Shown here: one piece after another, positions 1 through 5,167 of the stretch | How the letters are laid out: every line of letters begins with the position of its first letter | Numbering within the stretch: position 1 is the first letter of the stretch | Assembly: GCA_003522805.1 (NCBI GenBank) | Contig: DPIB01000031.1 | Location: 1 to 5,167, forward strand | Source of the DNA: Fervidobacterium sp. | Lineage (GTDB): Bacteria > Thermotogota > Thermotogae > Thermotogales > Fervidobacteriaceae | Length of the DNA: 5,167 nucleotides | Direction: 5' to 3' | Position numbers and translations under genes: made by a program | The notes under the pieces: model-generated | Databases searched by the model: none | What the model saw: the letters and a program-made list of their open reading frames with translations, nothing else | Told to the model about the DNA's origin: nothing

Positions 1-937
1 TCACATTTATGATCTTTTGCTGGGCCTCTTCTACGTCCTTTACTCTGACAGGTCCCATAAACTCTATTTCATCCTTAAGCAATTGTTGTGCACGTTTCGA
101 CATGTTGTTGAATATCTTATCCCTCAAATCTTCAGAAGCACCTTTCAGAGCAACAGCCAAGTCTTGGGTATTGATTTCTCTGAGGACAAGTTGAACAGAC
201 CTGTCATCAAGTTTCAGTATGTCTTCGAAGACAAACATTCTCTTCCTGATCTCTTCAGCGAGTTCTGGAGATTCGTAAGTAAGTCTTTCCATCAGATTCT
301 TCTCAGTAGATCTATCGAGATTGTTCATTATCTCTGCAGCTGTATCAAGACCACCAACAGCACTTAATGTTTGTGTTGCAACACCGGCGAATTTCTTCTC
401 CAAGAGCTTTTCTACCTCTTTGACAACATCAGGCGAGGCTCTCTCCAACAATGATATCCTTTTTACAACCTCGATCTGAAGGTTCTCAGGAAGTGCTCCA
501 AGAACTTGTGCGGCTACTCTGATATCCAGAAAACTAAGCACCAGCGCAATTGTCTGAGGGTGCTCAGATTGAAGAAAATTGACGATCTGGACAACATCAG
601 CTGCCTTCATGAACTCAAACGGTTTCACTGCCAGATTCGATACAAGTCTTTCTATTATCTGCATAGCCTTTTCTGGTCCAAATGCCTTTATAAGCATATC
701 CTTTGCATAATCGATACCACCGCTGATTATCATTTCACGAGCTTTTGTAAGGCTCTGAAATTCTTCCAATACCATTTTTCGCTCATCACCGGTGACTTTA
801 CCAAGATTAGCAATCTCTACAGTCAGTGCTTCAACTTCCGAATCATCTAAGCTTTTAAGCACCTTTGCTGCCTTTTCTGGTCCCATTGTCACAAGCAATA
901 TGGCAGCTTTTCTTCTTCCCGTTAGCTTTCCAGCCAT
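1..937 (-). CDS. fliG: Flagellar motor switch protein FliG (3' end cut by window edge)
   Basis: FliG is the cytoplasmic rotor protein that sits on the MS ring, binds FliM and takes torque from the MotA stator. 312 residues are visible from ATG 937-935. The Thermotoga and enterobacterial proteins are about 330-335 residues, so roughly 20 C-terminal residues lie beyond base 1. The N-domain (about 5-105) has GPEKA twice (19-23, 87-91). The middle domain has the FliM-binding EHPQ at 125-128 and Arg160. A GGLDTAAEIMN segment (195-205) opens the C-terminal part, followed by the MFVF hinge motif at 234-237. The torque helix keeps the charged residues Lys265, Arg282, Asp289, Glu290 and Arg298 (GPVR). 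An in-frame TAA (952-950) lies four codons before the ATG, and an AAAGGGA Shine-Dalgarno precedes it, so the start is firm. It follows fliF by 15 bases, as usual for this pair. Confidence 0.97.
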   Translation of the reverse strand, partial: MAGKLTGRRKAAILLVTMGPEKAAKVLKSLDDSEVEALTVEIANLGKVTGDERKMVLEEFQSLTKAREMIISGGIDYAKDMLIKAFGPEKAMQIIERLVSNLAVKPFEFMKAADVVQIVNFLQSEHPQTIALVLSFLDIRVAAQVLGALPENLQIEVVKRISLLERASPDVVKEVEKLLEKKFAGVATQTLSAVGGLDTAAEIMNNLDRSTEKNLMERLTYESPELAEEIRKRMFVFEDILKLDDRSVQLVLREINTQDLAVALKGASEDLRDKIFNNMSKRAQQLLKDEIEFMGPVRVKDVEEAQQKIINV

Positions 938-940
938 ATG

Positions 941-961
941 ATCATCCCTTTATCATCCCTT
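941..961 (-). repeat. Tandem 10-bp direct repeat at the fliF/fliG junction, carrying the fliG ribosome-binding site
   Basis: On the minus strand AAGGGATGAT occurs twice, at 961-952 and 950-941, with one base between. The first copy contains the last codons and TGA stop (955-953) of fliF. The second supplies the AAAGGGA Shine-Dalgarno of fliG, about 7-8 bases before its ATG. The repeat is seen directly; its origin by a small tandem duplication is inference. Confidence 0.75.
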
Positions 962-2560
962 CTCGGAGATCCAAACCTTTAAAACACTTGCGACATCTTC
1001 AGGCATCGTATCAGCTACTTGTTGTAAGTAAACCTTCAGTTGTTCCATCAGTGTCTCTTCCTCAGCGCCAGGCAGTATTTCCTCTTCACCGCCCGATCCG
1101 ATTGTACGTAGTGCTTCCTCTTGCAATGCTTTGTAACGTTGTTGCATCAGCTTTCTTGCCTTCACTTTTCTGTACTGGACCAACCCAAGATATGTCGCAA
1201 AGAATACTAAAACTGCGACTAAGAATAGCGACACAAGGCGCGTACGCATTTTTTCCATTTCTGCCAGTGCCTGAGACTCTTTGTAAAATTGTTCTTGGAT
1301 TTCTTGGCTAAATGGCAAAAATGCAACTGCATAGGTGAGGGAACCCTCTGGCGTGTTCGCATCGATACTTTTCTCAATTATAGAATTGATAAGCGATTCT
1401 ACTTGTTCTTTGGGACTTCTCTCAAGTACAGTTGAAGATGAATCTATGACTACGGAGACTGTTATGTTTTCAATTTCTCCTTCAGAATTCTTCACCACGT
1501 TTTCAACTATCTGGTTGAGTTCATAATTTACTATCTCGTGACTTTTTTGATAGCTAGTTCCGCTCGTTCCTTCCACTGTTTCATATGTTGTAGCGGGAAT
1601 ATTCGATTCAGTTCCCACAGGACCTCCTGCTGTAGGTTGCGTTGTAGAAATTTCTTGCTCAGTTTCCTGGCTTCTCACTAATCCTGTCTTTTTATTGGGA
1701 GCTGTATACGTCGTTATCTGTTTTTCCACTCGTTCCCAGTTGAGCTTAACATCAGGAATTACTTCCACACGACCTGCACCAAATATATTTTCTAAAGGTG
1801 TCTTAATTTTTTGCTTGTAATAGTTCTCCAACGTCATCTTCAGTTCCATCTTCGTCGATGCCATGATTGTAGATTCGTCTAGATTCAGCGCTTCGCTAAG
1901 ATTCCTACCAGTCTGGTCTATGATCTTTATATTCTCTGCTTTTATACCTTCCACAGAACCTTGAACAAGCGATATGATCCCAACAACTTGCTCCTTTGTT
2001 AAACTGACCCCAGGATTCATGACAACCATGACAGAAGCACGAGGTTCCGACATTTCACCACGCACGTAGTATGTATACTTGGGCAATGTCAAAACTACAC
2101 GAGCACTCTGTACTCCTTGAATAGTTGATATCGTTCTCTGTAGTTCACCTTGAAGGGCTATTTGATAACGCACTTGCTTATCAAAACTTGTTGCTCCTAG
2201 GGAGGTCTGATCCAAGATCTCAAAGCCTTGCGAAGAACCTGAGAGAACACCAGTTGATGCAAGTCTCATTCTAACTTCGTACACGTTGTACTCAGATGGG
2301 ATCAATATCCGATTACCTGCTTCAACCCGATAAGGAATGCCGAGTTGTTCTAATTGTTGAATTATCGTTCCGGCATCTTGTTCATTACGTGTTGTCAAAA
2401 GTAATACGTACTTCGGGGCATTCAGAATGCTAAGAAGAACTATAGCAACAACTACAGAAACCACAACCATTATGATTATCAGCTTCTGTCCCTTGGGAGC
2501 CTTTTTCCACCATTCAGGAATTTTTGCAAACCAATCAAGCACTTTTCTAAACCACTCCAT
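953..2560 (-). CDS. fliF: Flagellar MS-ring protein FliF
   Basis: FliF oligomerises in the cytoplasmic membrane to form the MS ring, the base on which the rod, export gate and FliG rotor assemble. At 535 residues it matches the family's usual 530-570. A first membrane helix lies at about 27-46 and a second at about 442-461, bracketing the large periplasmic part. The ring-building motifs fall roughly at 50-110, 120-225 and 230-430. A Thr/Ser/Gly-rich stretch at about 285-340 corresponds to the beta-collar insertion, which varies in sequence among species. After the second helix come a basic segment, a Glu/Gly-rich linker (about 488-505) and the FliG-binding tail, with PEDVASVLKVWI at 520-531. 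The start at 2560 is fixed by an in-frame TGA three codons upstream and a GGTGAT ribosome site. Arginine codons are mostly CGN (13 of 22 by hand count), unlike neighbouring genes. It is the first gene of its transcription unit; no fliE lies upstream. Confidence 0.98.
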   Translation of the reverse strand: MEWFRKVLDWFAKIPEWWKKAPKGQKLIIIMVVVSVVVAIVLLSILNAPKYVLLLTTRNEQDAGTIIQQLEQLGIPYRVEAGNRILIPSEYNVYEVRMRLASTGVLSGSSQGFEILDQTSLGATSFDKQVRYQIALQGELQRTISTIQGVQSARVVLTLPKYTYYVRGEMSEPRASVMVVMNPGVSLTKEQVVGIISLVQGSVEGIKAENIKIIDQTGRNLSEALNLDESTIMASTKMELKMTLENYYKQKIKTPLENIFGAGRVEVIPDVKLNWERVEKQITTYTAPNKKTGLVRSQETEQEISTTQPTAGGPVGTESNIPATTYETVEGTSGTSYQKSHEIVNYELNQIVENVVKNSEGEIENITVSVVIDSSSTVLERSPKEQVESLINSIIEKSIDANTPEGSLTYAVAFLPFSQEIQEQFYKESQALAEMEKMRTRLVSLFLVAVLVFFATYLGLVQYRKVKARKLMQQRYKALQEEALRTIGSGGEEEILPGAEEETLMEQLKVYLQQVADTMPEDVASVLKVWISEKG

Positions 2561-2579
2561 AATCCATCACCATTCTAAA

Positions 2580-2588
2580 ATTATAGCA
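2580..2588 (-). promoter_or_regulatory. Extended -10 promoter element for the fliF operon
   Basis: The minus strand reads TGCTATAAT, a perfect -10 hexamer (2585-2580) preceded by the TGn extension (2588-2586). No good -35 is seen at 16-18 bases; TGTAAA is the best there, which fits an extended -10 promoter. The predicted start of transcription, about 7 bases downstream near 2573, would leave a leader of only about 13 bases, just enough for the GGTGAT ribosome site (2571-2566). Prediction from sequence only. Confidence 0.6.
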
Positions 2589-2627
2589 CAATCTATCAAA
2601 ATTTACACGATATTAATTTTTTCTCAG

Positions 2628-2655
2628 TTAACTTTGACTTGAAAAAGACTATAAT
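2628..2655 (+). promoter_or_regulatory. Sigma-A-like promoter for the yceD-rpmF-plsX-glmS operon
   Basis: A perfect -10 TATAAT lies at 2650-2655. TTAACT at 2628-2633 sits 16 bases upstream and matches four of six -35 positions. A better -35 match, TTGACT (2634-2639), is only 10 bases from that -10. It would need a weaker -10 further down, such as TAATGA at 2655-2660 with a 15-base spacer. Transcription would begin around 2662, giving a leader of about 23 bases. Which -35 is used cannot be settled here. Confidence 0.55.
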
Positions 2656-2673
2656 AATGATAGCAAAATTAAG

Positions 2674-2687
2674 AGGTGATTTCAATG
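2674..2687 (+). promoter_or_regulatory. Ribosome-binding site that sets the yceD start codon
   Basis: AGGTGAT at 2674-2680 lies four bases before ATG 2685-2687. An upstream in-frame GTG at 2676-2678 is inside this Shine-Dalgarno and has no ribosome site of its own, so ATG 2685 is preferred over the longer reading. Confidence 0.8.
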
Positions 2688-3233
2688 TGGAAAATCAACC
2701 TGAAAGATCTCATGAAAGAAAAGCGAAAGACCATAGAAGATGAGTATAGAATAGATGAAATCGAATTGCATACTGGAACGTACAAAGTACTGAACGATGG
2801 TTTCAAAGTCAAAATGGTCATAACCTATGCTGACAACAAGATACTCTTAGGTGGATATGCAAGGGGATATGTGGAACGGCCATGCGATAGATGCCTAAAG
2901 CTTTCAAAAATGTACATTGACGGAATCATTGAAGCGGTGTATACTTTTGAGAAGAAATATACAAAAAGAAGTGAAGAACTTAAAGACCTATCAAATGAAA
3001 TCTTAATCACAGGTGATGTAATTGACCTAGAAGAAAGAATCATTGAAGGTATCGTCAGTAGCGCACCTGATGTGTTTTTTTGCAGTCCTGACTGCAAGGG
3101 ATTATGCCCATATTGCGGGGTGGATTTGAATGAAGAACCAGATCACAAGTGTAGTTACGAAGAAGAAGTGACGGATGTAACGGACCCAAGGTTTGAAAAA
3201 TTGCTGAAAATCAAGCATATACAGGAGGGATAA
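2685..3233 (+). CDS. yceD: YceD/DUF177 family cysteine-rich protein
   Basis: This 182-residue protein belongs to the DUF177 (YceD) family, whose gene commonly sits next to rpmF. In Escherichia coli the protein has been linked to 23S rRNA accumulation; the molecular role is not well defined. Assignment rests on the RPCDRCLK segment (Cys67, Cys70), a Leu/Asp/Glu-rich middle with GDVIDLEERI at 110-119, and a cysteine cluster CSPDCKGLCPYCG starting at 133 (Cys133, 137, 141, 144) with a further Cys156. These cysteines probably bind zinc. The DPRF sequence at 167-170 near the end is also typical. The N-terminal part is charged and has no signal peptide, so it should be cytoplasmic. The last codons contain the rpmF ribosome site, and only two bases separate its TAA from the rpmF ATG, implying coupling. 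A T7 run (3075-3081) encodes Phe-Phe. Confidence 0.9.
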   Translation: MWKINLKDLMKEKRKTIEDEYRIDEIELHTGTYKVLNDGFKVKMVITYADNKILLGGYARGYVERPCDRCLKLSKMYIDGIIEAVYTFEKKYTKRSEELKDLSNEILITGDVIDLEERIIEGIVSSAPDVFFCSPDCKGLCPYCGVDLNEEPDHKCSYEEEVTDVTDPRFEKLLKIKHIQEG

Positions 3234-3238
3234 GTATG
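3223..3238 (+). promoter_or_regulatory. Strong ribosome-binding site of rpmF
   Basis: A full AGGAGG at 3223-3228 lies seven bases before ATG 3236. It is the strongest Shine-Dalgarno in the window and lies inside the end of the yceD gene, fitting the high expression a ribosomal protein needs. Confidence 0.85.
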
Positions 3239-3418
3239 GCAGTACCAAAACAGAAGCGGACAAGAAGCAGAACGCACACGAAGAGAGCGAAGATATACAA
3301 GGCATACAGCGTAGCAGTTACAACATGTCCAAATTGTGGGGCACCAAAGCAACCACATAGGGTATGCTTAAGCTGTGGATATTACGGAAAGAAGCAGGTG
3401 TTTGAGGTAGCAAAATGA
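3236..3418 (+). CDS. rpmF: 50S ribosomal protein L32 (bL32), zinc-binding form
   Basis: bL32 is a small protein of the large ribosomal subunit. The 60-residue length is standard. The start MAVPKQKRTRSRT and the strongly basic first 22 residues are hallmarks of the family. Cys31 and Cys34 (CPNCG) with Cys44 and Cys47 (CLSCG) form a four-cysteine zinc ribbon, so this is the zinc-containing version rather than the cysteine-free paralogue some bacteria use under zinc shortage. The gene follows yceD by two bases and its TGA overlaps the plsX ATG in an ATGA arrangement. The order yceD-rpmF-plsX is widely conserved in bacteria and ties ribosome production to phospholipid synthesis. Confidence 0.98.
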   Translation: MAVPKQKRTRSRTHTKRAKIYKAYSVAVTTCPNCGAPKQPHRVCLSCGYYGKKQVFEVAK

Positions 3419-4425
3419 TACGCATTGCTCTTGACTTGATGGGCGGAGATAGAGCGCCGGAGGAAATAAAAGCCGGCGCTCTTATGTATGTAGAGGCCTT
3501 ATCAAAGTCAAAAACTGCAAAGAAGGATATTCACCTTTCATTAGTTGGAACACCGGAAACATTGAAAGACCTTGAAAACCACCCACTATCTTCCTATTGG
3601 ACATTAGTACCTGCAGATGATTACTTACCAATGGATATCAAACCAACAGACGCCCTGAGGCGAAAAGGCAGTTCTTTATACATCGCATCACAGTTACTCA
3701 AAGAAAAGAAAGTAGATGCCGTAGTTAGTGCAGGCAACACTGGTGCATTGCTTTCTTGTGCAACACTTGTGGTAGGCAGGCTTGAGGGGATAGATAGGCC
3801 TGCACTTGCAGTTGCCGTACCAAATATAAATGATTTTACCGTTCTCATAGATGCGGGGGCTAACGTAGATGTAAAGTACGAATGGCTCTTGCAATTTGCC
3901 GCAATGGGTATTGAATATGCAAGGATCATGGGAAAAAGTGATCCGAAAGTTGGACTACTGAACGTTGGAACAGAAGAAAATAAAGGAACAGATAGAGAAA
4001 AACAAGCCTATACTTTGCTGAAAGAAAAATTAGGTGATATGTTCTATGGAAACATAGAAGGTAGCGATATAAACGTAGGAACAGTGGATGTAGTGGTAAC
4101 TGATGGATTTTCCGGTAATATTGCAATGAAGACAATGGAAGGCGCTTCAAAACTATTTTCGACCATAATAAAAAAGGAAGCCAAAAAAAGCATAGATGGA
4201 ATGCTCGGCATATTGATATTTGCCAGAACGCTAAACAAAATGAAGAAAACATTAGACCCAAGGTCTTACGGAGGCACCTTCTTTCTTGGAGTGGATGGAG
4301 TTGTTGTAAAAGCTCATGGAAACTCAGATCGAGTCGCGTTCATGAATGCAATAAATGTTGCAGCAAAAGGTGTAGAAGGAAGATTGGTGGAAAATCTCAA
4401 AGACCGTCTAAAGGAGTGGGAATGA
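3415..4425 (+). CDS. plsX: Phosphate acyltransferase PlsX (acyl-ACP:phosphate transacylase)
   Basis: PlsX converts acyl-ACP and inorganic phosphate to acyl phosphate, the donor used by the membrane acyltransferase PlsY to acylate glycerol-3-phosphate, the first step of phospholipid synthesis. The 336-residue length is normal. Family segments appear in order: ALDLMGGDRAP (5-15), DALRRKGSS (79-87), SAGNTGAL (105-112), LIDAGANVD (144-152), LNVGTEENKG (182-191), DVVVTDGFSGN (225-235) and GVDGVVVKAHG (292-302). No membrane helix is present, as expected of a soluble, membrane-associated enzyme. ATG 3415 overlaps the rpmF stop by four bases and has GAGGT at 3404-3408. The next ATG (Met24, 3484) would delete the conserved MGGD motif, so it is not the start. 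A perfect 10-bp inverted repeat lies in codons 13-23. No fabHDF genes follow, unlike the enterobacterial operon. Confidence 0.98.
   Translation: MIRIALDLMGGDRAPEEIKAGALMYVEALSKSKTAKKDIHLSLVGTPETLKDLENHPLSSYWTLVPADDYLPMDIKPTDALRRKGSSLYIASQLLKEKKVDAVVSAGNTGALLSCATLVVGRLEGIDRPALAVAVPNINDFTVLIDAGANVDVKYEWLLQFAAMGIEYARIMGKSDPKVGLLNVGTEENKGTDREKQAYTLLKEKLGDMFYGNIEGSDINVGTVDVVVTDGFSGNIAMKTMEGASKLFSTIIKKEAKKSIDGMLGILIFARTLNKMKKTLDPRSYGGTFFLGVDGVVVKAHGNSDRVAFMNAINVAAKGVEGRLVENLKDRLKEWE
3451..3482 (+). repeat. Perfect 10-bp GC-rich inverted repeat (predicted mRNA hairpin) inside plsX
   Basis: AGAGCGCCGG at 3451-3460 is the exact reverse complement of CCGGCGCTCT at 3473-3482. A 12-base A/G-rich loop (3461-3472) separates them. 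Eight of ten pairs are G-C. The repeat begins 36 bases after the plsX ATG. No U-run follows, so it is not an intrinsic terminator. The arms encode Arg-Ala-Pro and Ala-Gly-Ala-Leu. A regulatory role is conjecture; the structure itself is seen directly. Confidence 0.7.
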
Positions 4426-4427
4426 TG
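4411..4427 (+). promoter_or_regulatory. Ribosome-binding site and start choice of glmS
   Basis: AAGGAG at 4411-4416 precedes two consecutive in-frame ATG codons, 4422-4424 (5-base spacing) and 4425-4427 (8-base spacing). The second is chosen because the catalytic cysteine must directly follow the initiator methionine. The chosen ATG shares one base with the plsX TGA (TGATG), so translation is probably coupled. Confidence 0.75.
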
Positions 4428-5167
4428 TGTGGAATAGTTGGAATAGTCGGCAGTGAATTCAAAGTAGATGATTTAATAGATGGCTTGAAAAAGCTTGAAT
4501 ATAGAGGCTATGATTCGGCTGGTGTAGCGGCTGTTGATGGAAATGGATTGTACGTAAGTAAGAGTGTTGGCAGGATAGATATACTAAGAGGTATTGTTGA
4601 AACCGAAAAGACAGTCCACAACGGTATTGCACACACTAGATGGGCAACGCATGGTGTACCAAGTGATAGAAATGCACATCCGCACACAGATTGCACTGGA
4701 AAGATCGCTGTCGTACACAACGGAATAATAGAAAATTATCAAGAATTGAAAAAGGGATTAATCGAAAGAGGTCACAAGTTCCACTCCGAAACAGATACAG
4801 AAGTCATAAGCCACCTCACAGAAGAAAACTTCCAAGGTGACCTTTATCAAGCAGTTCTCGAAACGCTCAAGAAATTGAGAGGTGCATTTGCAATAGTTGT
4901 CATCCATTCTGATATACCAGACATAATGATTGGTGCAAGGAAAGGAAGTCCTTTGGTCTTTGGATGCAACGAAGAAAAATGCATGCTTGCGTCTGATGTT
5001 ACACCGATAATAAAATATACAAGAGATGTCATCTTCTTGGAAGATGGGGACGTAGTGTACATACAAGGTAACAAAGCAAGAATAACTGACTTCTCCGGAA
5101 ACGTTGTGATACGTAACAGAACGCACATTTCTTGGGATGAAAATGCAGCTGAAAAAGGTGGATTCAA
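4425..5167 (+). CDS. glmS: Glutamine--fructose-6-phosphate aminotransferase (isomerizing) GlmS, N-terminal part
   Basis: GlmS makes glucosamine-6-phosphate from fructose-6-phosphate and glutamine, the first committed step towards UDP-GlcNAc and peptidoglycan. The full enzyme is about 600 residues; 247 are visible before the right edge. They cover the class II glutamine amidotransferase domain and the start of the linker to the sugar-isomerase domains. Key features with Met as 1: nucleophile Cys2 in MCGIVG, EYRGYDSAG (25-33), HTRWATHG (70-77, glutamine-binding Arg72), oxyanion-hole Asn99-Gly100 in HNGIIENY (98-105), SETDTEV (121-127, Asp124), and KGSPL at 173-177. AEKGGF at 242-247 matches the point where the linker leads into the isomerase half. 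Eleven of twelve arginines are AGA/AGG. No glmS ribozyme or long leader precedes it; it abuts plsX directly, so control probably comes from the operon promoter. Confidence 0.97.
   Translation, partial: MCGIVGIVGSEFKVDDLIDGLKKLEYRGYDSAGVAAVDGNGLYVSKSVGRIDILRGIVETEKTVHNGIAHTRWATHGVPSDRNAHPHTDCTGKIAVVHNGIIENYQELKKGLIERGHKFHSETDTEVISHLTEENFQGDLYQAVLETLKKLRGAFAIVVIHSDIPDIMIGARKGSPLVFGCNEEKCMLASDVTPIIKYTRDVIFLEDGDVVYIQGNKARITDFSGNVVIRNRTHISWDENAAEKGGF

Larger units (their letters stand above)
2561..2684. other. Divergent intergenic region between fliF and the yceD-rpmF-plsX-glmS operon
   Basis: This is the only non-coding gap longer than 15 bases in the window. It is very AT-rich and separates two outward-facing operons. 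It contains a TATAAT hexamer on each strand (2580-2585 minus, 2650-2655 plus), each followed by a Shine-Dalgarno and ATG. A weak AT-only inverted repeat, AAAATT/AATTTT (2598-2603 and 2615-2620), lies between them; I would not call it an operator. No flagellar sigma-28-type promoter (TAAA plus GCCGATAA) was recognised. Confidence 0.8.

Noticed and set aside
17..850. Plus-strand open frames opposite fliG (17-367, 506-850)
   Set aside because: They lie antisense to a clear, full-motif fliG, have no ribosome-binding sites or family likeness, and have the skewed composition of shadow frames.
666..883. 14-base identical repeat GCCTTTTCTGGTCC at 666-679 and 870-883
   Set aside because: Both copies encode the Gly-Pro-Glu-Lys-Ala motif that occurs twice in the FliG N-terminal domain, so protein conservation explains it.
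865..1311. 148-residue plus-strand open frame overlapping the fliF/fliG junction
   Set aside because: It is antisense to well-supported fliF and fliG codons, has no recognised motif, and its Leu/Pro/Phe-rich sequence is what the complement of Glu/Lys-rich coding DNA gives.
2598..2620. Inverted repeat AAAATT/AATTTT in the divergent intergenic region as an operator
   Set aside because: It is only six A/T bases per arm in very AT-rich DNA and is expected by chance.
2676..2684. GTG start for yceD three codons upstream of the chosen ATG
   Set aside because: The GTG is part of the AGGTGAT Shine-Dalgarno itself; the ATG at 2685 has correct spacing.
5030..5046. 7-bp hairpin CATCTTC/GAAGATG within glmS
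   Set aside because: Short, mid-gene, coding for an ordinary Ile-Phe-Leu-Glu-Asp stretch, and without a U-run; likely chance.
2825..5167. Minus-strand open frames opposite yceD, rpmF, plsX and glmS
   Set aside because: All are antisense to genes with complete family motifs and show no start signals or recognisable domains.
1..5167. A novel defence, mobile or RNA-based system
   Set aside because: Every long stretch is accounted for by conserved housekeeping or flagellar genes, and the only intergenic gap of note is 124 bases with two plain promoters.

Overview
The window looks like a piece of chromosome from a thermophilic, flagellated bacterium, most likely of the Thermotogota, perhaps close to Fervidobacterium or Thermosipho. 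This rests on remembered family likeness: the Lys/Glu/Ile-rich proteins, the preference for AGA/AGG arginine and ATA isoleucine codons in most genes, AT-rich intergenic DNA, and FliG/FliF proteins resembling those of Thermotoga. No database search was possible, so the genus is an inference.

Layout. The left half (1-2560) is read on the minus strand and holds the start of a flagellar operon: fliF (MS-ring protein, complete) followed 15 bases later by fliG (rotor/switch protein, cut by the left edge just before its end). FliF forms the ring in the cytoplasmic membrane. Its C-terminal tail holds FliG, whose C-terminal domain receives torque from the stator.

A 124-base intergenic region (2561-2684) separates two divergent transcription units. 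It contains a good sigma-A-like -10 element for each direction.

The right half (2685-5167) is read on the plus strand as one tightly packed operon: a YceD/DUF177 metal-knuckle protein, rpmF (ribosomal protein L32), plsX (acyl-ACP:phosphate acyltransferase) and glmS (glucosamine-6-phosphate synthase, cut by the right edge). Intergenic gaps are 2 bases or overlaps, so translational coupling is likely. The operon links ribosome assembly (L32), phospholipid initiation (PlsX) and the first step of amino-sugar and peptidoglycan precursor synthesis (GlmS), all growth-linked functions.

No mobile element, CRISPR array, RNA gene, rho-independent terminator or obviously novel system is visible. The most noteworthy non-coding signals are a perfect 10-bp GC-rich inverted repeat inside the 5' end of plsX, a tandem 10-bp repeat that forms the fliF/fliG junction, a distinct arginine-codon pattern in fliF, and a start-codon choice in glmS that is decided by enzyme chemistry.
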